Assembly (NCBI RefSeq): GCF_019903425.1
Contig: NZ_JACHUZ010000012.1
Span: 248,001-312,000, forward strand
DNA: 64,000 nt
Direction: 5' to 3'
From: Vreelandella halophila
GTDB taxonomy: Bacteria; Pseudomonadota; Gammaproteobacteria; Pseudomonadales; Oleiphilaceae
Position 1 is the stretch's first letter. Each line of letters opens with the position of its first letter. A program made the position numbers and the translations under genes. A model generated the notes under the pieces. It searched no databases and had not been told where the DNA came from. It saw only the letters and a list, made by a program, of their open reading frames with translations. Shown here in pieces: positions 9,767 through 18,780 of the stretch.

Positions 9767-10123
9767 ATGGAAGAAGATCAGGCTCGCAGTATCGACGACC
9801 CGCTCTATCAGGCACTGCGCGACGAAAACATCCAGGCCTTCAATGAGGCCCGGGAAAAACTGGAAAAGCTCCCGAGCTTTGCCTATGGCGATTTCCGCGG
9901 TCTCGACCTGCGCGGCCTCAACGCCAAGGACCTGGACCTCCGGCACGCCTATTTCCGGGGCGCCGACCTGCGAGGCATTGATTTCAGCGAGACCTCCATG
10001 GAGGGCGCAAGCATTGCTCACACCAAGATCTCAGGCTGTTTCTTCCCCAGGGTGATCGCCGCTGATGAGATCGTGATGTCGCTCAACCACGGCACCCGCA
10101 TGCGCTACAACACCCGGGGCTAG
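9767..10123 (+). CDS. Small pentapeptide-repeat protein
   Basis: The 118-residue protein has a helical N-terminus (1-40) and a run of pentapeptide repeats A(D/N)Lxx between about 42 and 90 ([20 protein letters not shown], then [13 protein letters not shown]). This would form a short right-handed quadrilateral beta-helix. Function is unknown. It is convergent with sfsA, and the two stop codons overlap within the palindrome CTAG at 10120-10123. Confidence 0.72.
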   Translation: MEEDQARSIDDPLYQALRDENIQAFNEAREKLEKLPSFAYGDFRGLDLRGLNAKDLDLRHAYFRGADLRGIDFSETSMEGASIAHTKISGCFFPRVIAADEIVMSLNHGTRMRYNTRG

Positions 10124-10848
10124 CCGCTGGTCGCGGCAGGCACCACCGGCACCTCCACGCCCGGGCCAAGGCCTGCCGGCTCCATGGTCATGCGCCATCC
10201 CCGGCACTCCACCCCCATCGCGACTGCCTCACGCAGCAACCCCGCGTACACCGGGTCGATGCCCTCCGCCGGCCGCACTTCCTGTGCCCCGGAATGGCTG
10301 ACACAGAACAGCAGCATGGCGCGGTCCCCGGCCTCGACACGCGCCATCAGCTCCCGCAGATGTTTCTGCCCGCGTGCGGTCACCGCATCCGGGAAGTAGC
10401 CAACGCCTTCTTCGGCCAGGGTCACGTTCTTCACCTCAATCCAGACCGGCGCCCGTTCACCGCCACTGTCCTCCAGAAGCCAGTCAATGCGGCTCTTCTC
10501 GCTGCCGTAACGGACTTCCGGGCGTACCCGGTCATAGCCGGCCAGCACCCCGGGCCGCGCCCCGTTCAGAAGCTCTCCCACCACTGTATTGGCGCGTGCG
10601 GTATTGATGCAGGCGACCTCACCCCCGGAGTCTGTCTCCACCAGCTCCCAGGTCCAGGCAAGCTTGCGCTTCGGGTTGCTGGAATGGCTCAGCCAGACGC
10701 GACTGCCCGGCGCATCGCAGCCCGTCATCGAGCCCGTGTTCGGGCAGTGCGCCACCACTGTCTCCCCGGAATCGAGCGTGACATCCGCCAGAAAGCGCTT
10801 ATAGCGACGCACCAGGGTTCCCGGCGTAAGTGGTGGATCGAACTCCAT
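10120..10848 (-). CDS. sfsA: SfsA family DNA-binding / sugar-fermentation stimulation protein
   Basis: The 242-residue protein shows the SfsA pattern: the N-terminal [12 protein letters not shown] (OB-like fold) and [12 protein letters not shown] nuclease-like core follows, with [17 protein letters not shown] (E-x-K) and [16 protein letters not shown]. SfsA was described as a maltose-gene activator in E. coli, but its fold suggests DNA binding or nuclease activity. It is divergent from dksA. Confidence 0.93.
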   Translation of the reverse strand: MEFDPPLTPGTLVRRYKRFLADVTLDSGETVVAHCPNTGSMTGCDAPGSRVWLSHSSNPKRKLAWTWELVETDSGGEVACINTARANTVVGELLNGARPGVLAGYDRVRPEVRYGSEKSRIDWLLEDSGGERAPVWIEVKNVTLAEEGVGYFPDAVTARGQKHLRELMARVEAGDRAMLLFCVSHSGAQEVRPAEGIDPVYAGLLREAVAMGVECRGWRMTMEPAGLGPGVEVPVVPAATSG

Positions 10849-10888
10849 GGGTAGCTCCCCCTGATGTTATCTGCTACGTTTCGCAATC

Positions 10889-10918
10889 TTGCCTGCCATG
10901 CCCCGCATCTTCTATAAA
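10889..10918 (+). promoter_or_regulatory. Candidate sigma-70 promoter of dksA
   Basis: TTGCCT (10889-10894) and TATAAA (10913-10918) are separated by 18 nt, about 95 nt upstream of the dksA start. It is a fair match to -35/-10 consensus and the best I see in the 164-bp sfsA-dksA gap. Confidence 0.45.
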
Positions 10919-11012
10919 GAGCGGATGGCGTGGCCAATCCGGAATTGCGGCAATGATGCCGAAGGTCAGTCGCCGGCGCCAGGCCGGCTGCGACTCGAAA
11001 GGGGTAACCATT

Positions 11013-11453
11013 ATGTCGAAAAATGAACCCGCTGTTCAGAACGACTTTGCCGACTTCAAGCCCTACCAGCCGGGCGATGATGAAGAATACATGAACCAGG
11101 AGCAGCTGGAGCATTTCCGGAAGATCCTGCTCGGCTGGAAACAGGAACTGATGGAGGAAGTGGACCGCACGGTGCACCACCTCCAGGAGGACGCCGAGAA
11201 CTACGCGGACCCGAGCGACCGCGCCACCCAGGAGGAGGAATTCAGCCTGGAACTGCGCACCCGTGACCGTGAACGCAAGCTGATCCGCAAGATCGACAAG
11301 ACGATCGACCGGATCGACAAGGACGATTACGGCTTCTGCGATCAGTGCGGTGTGGAGATCGGCATTCGCCGGCTGGAGGCGCGCCCGACCGCAACCCTGT
11401 GCATCGACTGCAAGACCCTGGCCGAGATCCGGGAAAAGCAGACCGGCGTCTGA
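11013..11453 (+). CDS. dksA: RNA polymerase-binding transcription factor DksA
   Basis: DksA binds the RNAP secondary channel and, with ppGpp, resets rRNA and amino-acid promoters. The 146-residue protein has the coiled-coil tip region (DPSDRATQEEE, the D-x-x-D/A tip). The four-cysteine zinc finger is C-x2-C (FCDQCG) with C-x2-C (LCIDC). The internal ATG at 11013 was chosen because family homology begins there. It is followed 18 nt later by gluQ, the usual gammaproteobacterial order. Confidence 0.96.
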   Translation: MSKNEPAVQNDFADFKPYQPGDDEEYMNQEQLEHFRKILLGWKQELMEEVDRTVHHLQEDAENYADPSDRATQEEEFSLELRTRDRERKLIRKIDKTIDRIDKDDYGFCDQCGVEIGIRRLEARPTATLCIDCKTLAEIREKQTGV

Positions 11454-11471
11454 CCCGTTTCTGGCGTCCTG

Positions 11472-12329
11472 ATGGCCTACCGCGGCCGTTTTGCCCCATC
11501 GCCGACAGGGCCCCTCCACTTCGGCTCGCTGGTCGCGGCACTGGCGAGCTGGCTGGATGCCCGTGCGCATGATGGCACCTGGCTGGTCCGTATCGAGGAC
11601 ATTGACCCGCTGCGCGAGGCGCCCGGCGCCACACAGCGCATTCTGGACGCCCTTGCAGCCCACCGGCTGATCCCCGATGAAGCCCCCTGGCTCCAGTCCC
11701 AGCGCAGCGGGGCCTATAACGCCGCCCTGACCCGCCTCCGAGAGGCGGGCAGACTCTACCCATGTCCCTGCTCCCGCAGTGAACTCAAAACCCATGGTGG
11801 CCAGCACCCCAGGCACTGTCGCGAGCAACCGGACTGGCGCCAGCCAGAGCCCTTCGCCCTGCGTTTTCCGGTGGAAGCGTGTAACGGGCACTGGTATGAC
11901 CGTGTGCTCGGCGAACAGCCCATACGACTGGAACGGGAGAAAGACGATGTGGTGCTGCGGCGCAAGGAAGGGTTTTACGCCTATCATCTGGCCGTAGTAG
12001 TGGATGACATAGCCCAGGGCATCAACCAGGTGGTCCGTGGGCAGGACCTGGCCGACCTCACTCCAACCCACCTCTGCCTCTATGAGGCGCTGGAGGAGGC
12101 CCCGCCAGCCTACCTGCACTTCCCGGTGGTCTGCAACGAAAAGGGTCAGAAGCTGAGCAAACAGGCGGGCGCCTCGGCCATCGACGCCGCCACGGCACCA
12201 CGGAACATCAGCCAGGCCCTCACTGCCCTGGCTCACCGCCCGCCCCCCGACCTTAATGGGGCACCCGTGGATAACCAACTGGAGTGGGCCGTCAGCCACT
12301 GGAACCCGGAAAGGCTCCAGAGGGCATAA
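11472..12329 (+). CDS. gluQ: Glutamyl-Q tRNA(Asp) synthetase
   Basis: This truncated GluRS-like enzyme (285 aa) lacks the anticodon-binding domain and glutamylates queuosine in tRNA(Asp). FAPSPTGPLHFGSL is the HIGH-type motif and KLSKQ the KMSKS counterpart. A zinc-ligand cluster CPCSRSEL...HPRHCRE lies in between. It is adjacent to dksA, as in many gammaproteobacteria. Confidence 0.94.
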   Translation: MAYRGRFAPSPTGPLHFGSLVAALASWLDARAHDGTWLVRIEDIDPLREAPGATQRILDALAAHRLIPDEAPWLQSQRSGAYNAALTRLREAGRLYPCPCSRSELKTHGGQHPRHCREQPDWRQPEPFALRFPVEACNGHWYDRVLGEQPIRLEREKDDVVLRRKEGFYAYHLAVVVDDIAQGINQVVRGQDLADLTPTHLCLYEALEEAPPAYLHFPVVCNEKGQKLSKQAGASAIDAATAPRNISQALTALAHRPPPDLNGAPVDNQLEWAVSHWNPERLQRA

Positions 12330-12331
12330 CC

Positions 12332-12508
12332 ATGTACATCTATCGCCTGGTCTTCCTGCTGGTACTGGCTATCTACATCTTCTCGCCCGACATCATGGAC
12401 TGGTGGGTGGCGCCCGGCAGCGCCTGGTACCAGCCGTTCGGCATCTGGCTGGCCCTAATCGCACTCGCCTTCTGGCTCGATCACCGGAGGGACGGCGATG
12501 AGCTTTAG
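12332..12508 (+). CDS. Small membrane protein between gluQ and cbrA
   Basis: The 58-residue protein has two hydrophobic segments (about 5-20 and 35-50) separated by DIMDWWVAPGSAWYQP. Its 3' end overlaps cbrA by 11 nt, so it is probably co-translated with the kinase. A small ORF at the same place exists in Pseudomonas, as I recall. Conserved position suggests it may assist CbrA insertion or sensing, but that is inference. Confidence 0.65.
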   Translation: MYIYRLVFLLVLAIYIFSPDIMDWWVAPGSAWYQPFGIWLALIALAFWLDHRRDGDEL

Positions 12509-15458
12509 CGTGCCCCTGCTGCTGCTGATCAGCGCCCTCTACCTGGCGGTGCTGTTCGCCATTGCCCATGCCACGGACCGTAACTGGCTGCCCCGGCGCT
12601 GGACCCATCACCCGCTGGTATACGTACTGAGCCTGGGCGTCTATGCCGGTGCCTGGGCGGTTTTCGGGGCCGTCGGCATGGCCTACAGCTTCGGCTACGG
12701 GTACCTGGCCTACTACCTGGGGCTGTGCGGCGCCTTTCTGCTTGCCCCCGTGCTGCTGCACCCGATACTCAGGCTGGCGCGTGACTACCAGCTCAGCTCA
12801 CTCGCGGATCTGTTCACCTTCCGGTACCGCTCCCAGTGGGCGGGTACACTGGTAACACTGTGTTCCGGCATCGCCATCCTCTCCCTGCTCAGCCTCCAGA
12901 TGCAGGCCATGGCCGGCGCCATCCAGACCCTGGCGCCCGATGCCAGCCGCTGGTTCAGCGCCACCCTCTTCGCGGTTCTGGCAGCGGTGTTCACGGCGCT
13001 CTTCGGCGCCCGCCGCAGCCAGGGCGTGGAGCGCAACGAGGGGCTGGTGATGGCCATGGCCTTCGAGGCACTGGTCAAGCTGCTCGCCCTGGGCAGCATC
13101 GCCGCCATTCTGCTGTTCAGCGTTTTCAACGGGCCGACAGGCCTGGAAACCTGGCTCCAGGGCCAGACCCACCAAGTCAGCGCCCTCGAACGCCGCCTCA
13201 GTGACGGCAACTGGCGCGCCCTGCTGCTGATCTCCTTTGCCGCGGCCCTGGTCATGCCGCACATGTTCCACATGACCTTCACCCAGAACCCCAGCCCCCG
13301 TGCCCTGGCACGCGCCAGCTGGGGGCTGCCGCTGTACCTGCTGCTCCTGGCCCTGCCCATTCCCATTATCCTCTGGAGCGCACGTGCCCTCGAGGTCCCC
13401 GGCAGCCCGGACCTTTTCGCGGTCAGCCTGGGCCTGGTTCTGGAATCGCCGCTGCTGGCAACACTCGCCTACCTGGCGGGCCTTTCCGCCGCCAGTGCGC
13501 TGACGATCGTGCTGACCCTGGCGCTTTCCGGCATGCTCCTCAATCATCTGGTGCTGCCCCTGCGCTCACCCCCGGAAAACCGCAGTATCTACACCTGGCT
13601 CCAGAGCGTGCGCCGTCTCCTGATCGTGGCGATCATCCTGGCAGCGCTGCTCTTCCACGCCCTGGTTGGCCGCCATCTGGCGCTGGACAGCCTGGGCCTG
13701 ATGGCCCTGACCGGCGTGCTCCAGCTCCTGCCCGGGGTCCTCGCCGTCATCTACTGGCCGGAAGGCAACCGCAAGGGGGTGATCAGCGGCATCATCGCGG
13801 GCATGCTGGTCTGGTTCGCGGGGCTGGTACTGCCGTTCACCACCGGCGTTACCCCCGGGGACTGGCTGGGCATCCATCTGATGCAGCCCTCGAATATCGA
13901 CAGCTGGCACGTGCCCACCTTCCTCGCATTGAGCGTCAACGTCGTGGTGTTCGCGCTGACCTCCATGCTCACCAGCACCAGCAACGGTGAGGCCCGCGCC
14001 GCAGAGTCCTGCAGCATCGGGGCCATGGCACGCCCGCCACGGCGGGAGCTGGAAGCCACCTCCTCGGAGGAGTTCAAGTCCCAGCTCACGGTCCCCCTGG
14101 GCACCGAAGTGGCCACCCGTGAAGTGGAACGGGCCCTGGACCAGCTGGAACTGCCGGCCTCCGAGAACAGGCCCTACCCGCTGCGCCGGCTGCGCGACCA
14201 ACTGGAAGTCAATCTCTCCGGGTTGCTCGGGCCAGCCATTGCCCAGGACATCGTCCAGCGCCATCTCGGCTTCAAGCCCCAGACCGGTTCCCAGGAACCG
14301 CAGCACGACATCCAGTTCGTGGAAGTCGCCCTGGAAGACTACAAGAGCCGGCTGACCGGTCTCGCTGCCGAGCTGGACAGCCTGCGCCGCCATTACCGCC
14401 AGATCCTGCAGAACCTTCCGATCGCTGCCTGCTCGCTGGGCAGCGACCACGAGATCCTGATGTGGAACCACGCCATGGAGGCACTCACCGGCATTGCGGC
14501 GGACCGCACCGTGGGTGCCAGCCTGGAGGCGCTGCAGGAACCCTGGCGGGAGCTGCTTGGCAGCTTTCACCACAGCGAGGCACAGCACCAGCCCCGCCGC
14601 CAGGTGGATCTGGGCGGCCAACCGCACTGGTTCAACCTGCACCAGAGTGACATTGCCGGCCCGGGCCACCCAGAGGGCGGCACCGTCATCCTGGTGGAGG
14701 ACCAGACCGAGACACGGCGGCTGGAGGAAGAACTGATCCACAGCGAACGGCTTGCCTCCGTGGGGCGACTGGCCGCCGGCGTGGCCCACGAAGTGGGTAA
14801 TCCGGTAACAGGAATCGCCTGCCTGGCCCAGAACCTGAAACTGGAAACCGATGCGCCCGGCGTACTGGAGACGGCAGACGAGATCCTGAGCCAGACCAAC
14901 CGGATATCAAGCATCCAGCAGTCACTGATGAACTTCGCACGCGCCGGCCAGGACGGTGTCAGCAATCCCCATGAACCGTTACGGATCCGGCGTTGCGTGG
15001 ACGAAGCCACCCACCTGCTGTCACTGGCGGACCGGGAATCCCCCAGTCCCTACCGCAATCACTGCAGCAGCGAACTGATGATCGCCGGTGATGAACAGCG
15101 ACTGGTCCAGGTCTTCGTCAACCTGCTCTCTAACGCCCGGGACGCCGCGCCCGAAGGCACCGAGATCCCGGTAGAGGCCCGCTGGGTGGACGGTACCGTC
15201 GAGGTACGCGTCACCGATGAGGGCGAGGGCATCGCCAGCAGCGATCTGGATCACATCTTCGATCCCTTCTACACCACCAAGGGGCCGGATCGTGGCACCG
15301 GGCTCGGGCTCTCTCTTGTCTACAGCATCGTGGAGGAACATCATGGCACCATCAGCGTCGAGAGCCCGGCCAGCGCGAAAACGGGGCGCGGAACCCGGTT
15401 CGTGCTGCGTTTTCCCGAAGCCCACCCGACGAACGAGACAACGGATCAGCCATCATGA
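12498..15458 (+). CDS. cbrA: CbrA-type sensor histidine kinase fused to an SLC5-like transporter domain
   Basis: The 986-residue protein has an N-terminal sodium/solute-symporter-like membrane domain (about 1-490, 12-13 helices). A linker follows (about 500-620), probably STAC-like, and then a PAS domain (about 635-740; ILQNLPIAACSLGSDHEILM). The kinase core has His764 in VAHEVGNP, the N box NLLSNARDAA, DEGEGI and GTGLGLSL. CbrA phosphorylates CbrB, controls carbon/nitrogen balance and may sense or transport histidine in Pseudomonas. Its stop overlaps the cbrB start (ATGA). Flanking dksA, gluQ and pcnB match the Pseudomonas cbr locus. Confidence 0.93.
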   Translation: MSFSVPLLLLISALYLAVLFAIAHATDRNWLPRRWTHHPLVYVLSLGVYAGAWAVFGAVGMAYSFGYGYLAYYLGLCGAFLLAPVLLHPILRLARDYQLSSLADLFTFRYRSQWAGTLVTLCSGIAILSLLSLQMQAMAGAIQTLAPDASRWFSATLFAVLAAVFTALFGARRSQGVERNEGLVMAMAFEALVKLLALGSIAAILLFSVFNGPTGLETWLQGQTHQVSALERRLSDGNWRALLLISFAAALVMPHMFHMTFTQNPSPRALARASWGLPLYLLLLALPIPIILWSARALEVPGSPDLFAVSLGLVLESPLLATLAYLAGLSAASALTIVLTLALSGMLLNHLVLPLRSPPENRSIYTWLQSVRRLLIVAIILAALLFHALVGRHLALDSLGLMALTGVLQLLPGVLAVIYWPEGNRKGVISGIIAGMLVWFAGLVLPFTTGVTPGDWLGIHLMQPSNIDSWHVPTFLALSVNVVVFALTSMLTSTSNGEARAAESCSIGAMARPPRRELEATSSEEFKSQLTVPLGTEVATREVERALDQLELPASENRPYPLRRLRDQLEVNLSGLLGPAIAQDIVQRHLGFKPQTGSQEPQHDIQFVEVALEDYKSRLTGLAAELDSLRRHYRQILQNLPIAACSLGSDHEILMWNHAMEALTGIAADRTVGASLEALQEPWRELLGSFHHSEAQHQPRRQVDLGGQPHWFNLHQSDIAGPGHPEGGTVILVEDQTETRRLEEELIHSERLASVGRLAAGVAHEVGNPVTGIACLAQNLKLETDAPGVLETADEILSQTNRISSIQQSLMNFARAGQDGVSNPHEPLRIRRCVDEATHLLSLADRESPSPYRNHCSSELMIAGDEQRLVQVFVNLLSNARDAAPEGTEIPVEARWVDGTVEVRVTDEGEGIASSDLDHIFDPFYTTKGPDRGTGLGLSLVYSIVEEHHGTISVESPASAKTGRGTRFVLRFPEAHPTNETTDQPS

Positions 15459-16870
15459 GTCGCATACTCATTGTTGAGGACGAAGCGGTTATCCGCTCGG
15501 CCCTGGAAAAACTGCTGACCCACAACGGCTATGAGGTTGAGGGGGCGGAATCCATTGCGGACGCAACGGCACGGTTCGACCTCAACCACTTTCACCTGAT
15601 CATCACGGACCTGCGTCTGCCGGGCGAACCGGGCACTGACCTGATCCACCGGGCACCCGATGTACCCGTGCTCATCATGACCAGCTATGCCAGCCTGCGC
15701 TCGGCGGTGGATGCCATGAAACTCGGTGCCGTGGATTACATCGCCAAACCCTTCGATCATGGCGAAATGCTCCAATGCGTGGAGCGGATCCTGGCGCAGC
15801 AGCCCGAACCGGAAAACACGCCGGGTCCGGAGAAGGGCAATGGCTCGAGCACCGATCCCTCGCACTTCATGTACGGCGACTGTCCGGCGATGCAGCGCGT
15901 TTTCCATCTGCTCCGCAAGGTAGCGCCCACCGACACCACAGTGCTGATCATCGGCGAATCCGGCACCGGCAAGGAACTCGCAGCCCAGGCTCTGCACAAC
16001 CTGAACCGCCGGGCGCCCTGGAAGCTCATCTCCGTCAACTGCGCCGCCATTCCCGAAGCCCTGATCGAATCCGAGCTTTTCGGCCACGAGAAGGGTGCCT
16101 TCACCGGCGCCGTCTCGGCCCGTACGGGCCTCATCGAAGCCGCGGACGGCGGCACCCTGTTTCTCGATGAAATCGGTGAACTGCCCGCAGAAGCCCAGGC
16201 CCGGCTTCTGCGTGTGCTTCAGGAGGGCGAGATCCGGCGCGTTGGCTCCACCCAAAGCCGTAAGGTGGACGTCCGGATGGTGGCCGCCACCCACCGCAAC
16301 CTCAAAGCCATGACCCGCACTGGTGAATTCCGGGAGGACCTGTTCTACCGCCTCAATGTCATGCAGGTCCGGCTGCCACCGCTGCGCGACCGGGAAGAGG
16401 ACATACTGGGGCTGGCCAAACGCTTTCTGGAGCAGATCGGCGGCCGCATGGCTCACCGCGGTTACACCTTCTCGCCGGAAGCCATGCAGCTCATCAAGCG
16501 TTACCGCTGGCCCGGCAACGTCCGTGAGATGGAGAACGCCATTGAGCGCGCCGTAATACTGGCGGACGGCGATGTCATCACTCCGGAGCTTCTGGACCTG
16601 GATGCCGAGGACGAGGAACCCACCATCTCCACCGGGCTGGTGGGTGCAGGTCAGCCCGCGGAGCCCCGAGGCCGGGAGGAGGAGGCACCCTCGGATCTAT
16701 CCCTTGAGGACTACTTCCAGCACTTCGTGCTCGAGAACCAGGACCGTATGAGCGAAACCGAGCTGGCCCAGAAACTGGGAATCAGCCGCAAATCCTTGTG
16801 GGAGCGGCGCCAGCGACTGGGGATTCCACGCAAAAAATCCGGCGCGCCGGGTTCCAGTGCCAGCCATTGA
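15455..16870 (+). CDS. cbrB: Sigma-54-dependent response regulator CbrB
   Basis: The 471-residue NtrC-class activator has a receiver domain with acidic pocket (VEDE), phospho-acceptor Asp52 (TDLRLPG) and Lys in YIAKPFD. The AAA+ domain has Walker A GESGTGKE, the sigma-54 contact loop GAFTGA, Walker B LFLDEIGE and an arginine-finger region. The C-terminal Fis-like HTH is [19 protein letters not shown]. It is predicted to be phosphorylated by CbrA and to activate the sRNA gene immediately downstream through the sigma-54 promoter at 17020. Confidence 0.95.
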   Translation: MSRILIVEDEAVIRSALEKLLTHNGYEVEGAESIADATARFDLNHFHLIITDLRLPGEPGTDLIHRAPDVPVLIMTSYASLRSAVDAMKLGAVDYIAKPFDHGEMLQCVERILAQQPEPENTPGPEKGNGSSTDPSHFMYGDCPAMQRVFHLLRKVAPTDTTVLIIGESGTGKELAAQALHNLNRRAPWKLISVNCAAIPEALIESELFGHEKGAFTGAVSARTGLIEAADGGTLFLDEIGELPAEAQARLLRVLQEGEIRRVGSTQSRKVDVRMVAATHRNLKAMTRTGEFREDLFYRLNVMQVRLPPLRDREEDILGLAKRFLEQIGGRMAHRGYTFSPEAMQLIKRYRWPGNVREMENAIERAVILADGDVITPELLDLDAEDEEPTISTGLVGAGQPAEPRGREEEAPSDLSLEDYFQHFVLENQDRMSETELAQKLGISRKSLWERRQRLGIPRKKSGAPGSSASH

Positions 16871-16885
16871 CGCCGTGCACACTAC

Positions 16886-16943
16886 TGTTACCCGCTGTTA
16901 CCGCTCGAAACACTGACCCGCAGAACACAAAATGTGAGTAACA
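16886..16943 (+). promoter_or_regulatory. Probable CbrB upstream activating sites (TGTTAC / GTAACA boxes)
   Basis: TGTTAC occurs at 16886-16891 and 16896-16901, exactly one helical turn apart. The inverted box GTAACA is at 16938-16943. They lie about 80-135 bp upstream of the sigma-54 -24 element, a normal enhancer distance. Pseudomonas CbrB sites are, as I recall, built from the same half-sites. Binding is inferred. Confidence 0.65.
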
Positions 16944-17019
16944 ATTCATATCTTTAAATTACCCCCTTTTCAGACCTTACCCCTTCGTAACTCCCTGTCT
17001 CGTAAAGGGCCAATGATTC

Positions 17020-17035
17020 TGGCACAGCACCTGCT
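17020..17035 (+). promoter_or_regulatory. Sigma-54 -24/-12 promoter of the CrcZ-like RNA
   Basis: TGGCACAGCACCTGCT has GG and GC separated by exactly 10 nt, the invariant spacing of RpoN promoters (consensus TGGCAC-N5-TTGC). It predicts a transcript start near 17046, immediately before the first A-rich motif. Confidence 0.82.
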
Positions 17036-17045
17036 TAATTCACCC

Positions 17046-17336
17046 GAAACAAGAAAAAGCGCCCAACAAAAACAAGAACGCGCACTCACAAGGCAGCGGT
17101 CCAACAACAAAAACAAGCTGCCCCAAGGGCTAAAAAACAATAATGAACGCCCTTCGAACTGAGTGTTTTGGCAGCCGAGCTTTTTAGCGGCCATTCCGCT
17201 CTCTGTTGCAAAAACGTTCCGTTCGTCGAAAACAGTCGAGCGTCGACAACAAAAACAACAATGCACGCCGAATAACAACGAAAACACTTTCTGACTGACC
17301 CCTGTTTCGGGGCCGCCTTCGGGCGGCCCCGTTTTG
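17046..17336 (+). ncRNA. crcZ: CrcZ-like Hfq/Crc-sequestering small RNA
   Basis: The 548-bp cbrB-pcnB gap has no credible protein gene but has every part of a CrcZ locus: a sigma-54 promoter, CbrB-type boxes, a terminator, and at least six A-rich ARN/CA motifs. These lie near 17048-17057, 17065-17078, 17103-17116, 17132-17147, 17247-17261 and 17271-17285. Two are displayed in loops of predicted hairpins: GGCAGC (17092-17097) with GCTGCC (17117-17122), and AAGGGC (17125-17130) with GCCCTT (17149-17154). In Pseudomonas, CrcZ titrates Hfq-Crc and so relieves catabolite repression. The roughly 290-nt length is shorter than the Pseudomonas RNA. The 5' end is estimated. Confidence 0.82.
17309..17335 (+). 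terminator. Rho-independent terminator of the CrcZ-like RNA
   Basis: A perfect 9-bp GC stem (17309-17317 with 17322-17330) is closed by a TTCG tetraloop and followed by GTTTTG. This is the strongest intrinsic terminator in the window and it ends before the pcnB leader. Confidence 0.9.
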
Positions 17337-17418
17337 ATTCAGGCCTCCGGACTCGCGCCAGACCGCTTGAATCGTTACACTCGCGCTTTCGGGTCAGACA
17401 GAATCAGCAAGAGACTCC

Positions 17419-18780
17419 ATGGCGAGACGTTTTCTGGAACGGGTACAGAACTGGCTGAGCCAGCTCGGCGGGCAGAACGGGACCGCTCCCCATGAACCCC
17501 GCATCATTTCGCGCGACGAACACAACATCTCACGCCAGAACATCAGCGAATCCGCCAAGAAGGTGCTGCACCGGCTGAATCGCTCCGGGCACGAAGCCTA
17601 TCTGGTCGGTGGTGGTGTGCGTGACCTGCTCCTGGACGGTCACCCCAAGGATTTCGACATCGCCACCAGCGCCACCCCCGAGGAGGTGCACGAGCTGTTC
17701 CGCAACTCGCGCCTGATCGGCCGGCGCTTCAAGCTGGTCCATGTGCTCTTCGGGCGCGAGGTCATCGAGGTGACCACCTTCCGCGGCTCGCCCAAGGACG
17801 CGGATAACGACCCACACATGGATGTGAACGACCAGGGCCGGCTGCTGCGCGACAACGTCTACGGCACCCGCGAAGAGGACGCGCTCCGGCGCGACTTCAC
17901 GGTCAATGCGCTCTATTACGACATCCGGGATTTCACCGTCCACGATTACGCCGGCGGCGTGAAGGACCTGCACAACCGCCAGCTGCGGCTGATCGGTGAC
18001 CCGGTGACCCGCTACCAGGAAGACCCTGTGCGCATGCTCCGGGCAGTGCGTTTCGCCGCCAAGCTGGATTTCACCATCGCCGAGGATACCGCCCAGCCGA
18101 TCCGGGAGATGAGCCACCTGCTGGAGGACATACCGCCGGCGCGGCTGTTCGAGGAAGTGCTCAAGCTCTTCACCGCCGGCCAGGGCGAGACCACCTACGA
18201 GATGCTGAAGCGCTTTGACCTGTTCGCACCCCTGTTCCCGGAATCCGCCAGGGCCATCGCCGAGGGCGAACCGGACGGCGTAATCCAGGAAGCACTGGCC
18301 AGCACCGACCGCCGGGTCCGCCAGAACAAGCCCATAACCCCCTACTTCCTGTATGCGGCACTGCTGTGGCCGGCACTGCAGCAGGCCTGGCGCCAGGAGG
18401 AGGCGGAAACCGACCAGCCGCCCTACCAGGCCCTGCAGCAGGCGGCCGGTGAGACCATCCAGAACCAGACCCAGGCCACCGCCATTCCCAAGCGCTTCAG
18501 CACCCCGATGCGCGAGATCTGGGAGCTGCAGCTGCGGCTGGACAAGCGCAGTGGCAAGCGTGCGGACAGACTGCTGGAGCATCCCCGTTTCCGGGCTGCC
18601 TATGACTTCCTGCTGGTGCGCGAAGCCGCCGGCGAGGACACTCAGGGCCTGGGCGCCTGGTGGACGGAATACCAGGACGCCGATGCCGACCGGCGCCGCG
18701 AAATGCTCCGCGCCCTGGGCGGCGGCGGCAAGAAACGCAGTGGCCGCAAGCGCCGCAAGCCCGCGCGGAACGACTCATGA
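17419..18780 (+). CDS. pcnB: Poly(A) polymerase I
   Basis: PcnB adds 3' poly(A) tails that promote RNA decay. The 453-residue class II nucleotidyltransferase shows YLVGGGVRDLLLDGHPKDFDIA (catalytic DxD), RRDFTVNALYYD, and RFAAKLDFTI with EDPVRMLRAVRF. The C-terminus is very basic (GGGKKRSGRKRRKPARNDS), as usual for RNA-binding PcnB. It lies just downstream of the sRNA terminator and overlaps folK at its stop (ATGA). Confidence 0.95.
   Translation: MARRFLERVQNWLSQLGGQNGTAPHEPRIISRDEHNISRQNISESAKKVLHRLNRSGHEAYLVGGGVRDLLLDGHPKDFDIATSATPEEVHELFRNSRLIGRRFKLVHVLFGREVIEVTTFRGSPKDADNDPHMDVNDQGRLLRDNVYGTREEDALRRDFTVNALYYDIRDFTVHDYAGGVKDLHNRQLRLIGDPVTRYQEDPVRMLRAVRFAAKLDFTIAEDTAQPIREMSHLLEDIPPARLFEEVLKLFTAGQGETTYEMLKRFDLFAPLFPESARAIAEGEPDGVIQEALASTDRRVRQNKPITPYFLYAALLWPALQQAWRQEEAETDQPPYQALQQAAGETIQNQTQATAIPKRFSTPMREIWELQLRLDKRSGKRADRLLEHPRFRAAYDFLLVREAAGEDTQGLGAWWTEYQDADADRRREMLRALGGGGKKRSGRKRRKPARNDS

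Noticed and set aside
10725-12299. A 524-codon minus-strand frame across dksA and gluQ
   Set aside because: It crosses two certain genes on the other strand plus the sfsA promoter region; its composition is that of a shadow frame.
17046-17285. CRISPR array suggested by repeated ACAAAAACAA motifs
   Set aside because: The repeats are short, irregularly spaced and inside hairpin loops; no constant-length repeat-spacer pattern or cas gene exists in the window.
16970-17287. A 105-codon minus-strand frame in the cbrB-pcnB gap
   Set aside because: Its residues are a translation of the antisense of A-rich repeats (Phe/Leu/Cys-rich). The sRNA explanation accounts for promoter, motifs and terminator.
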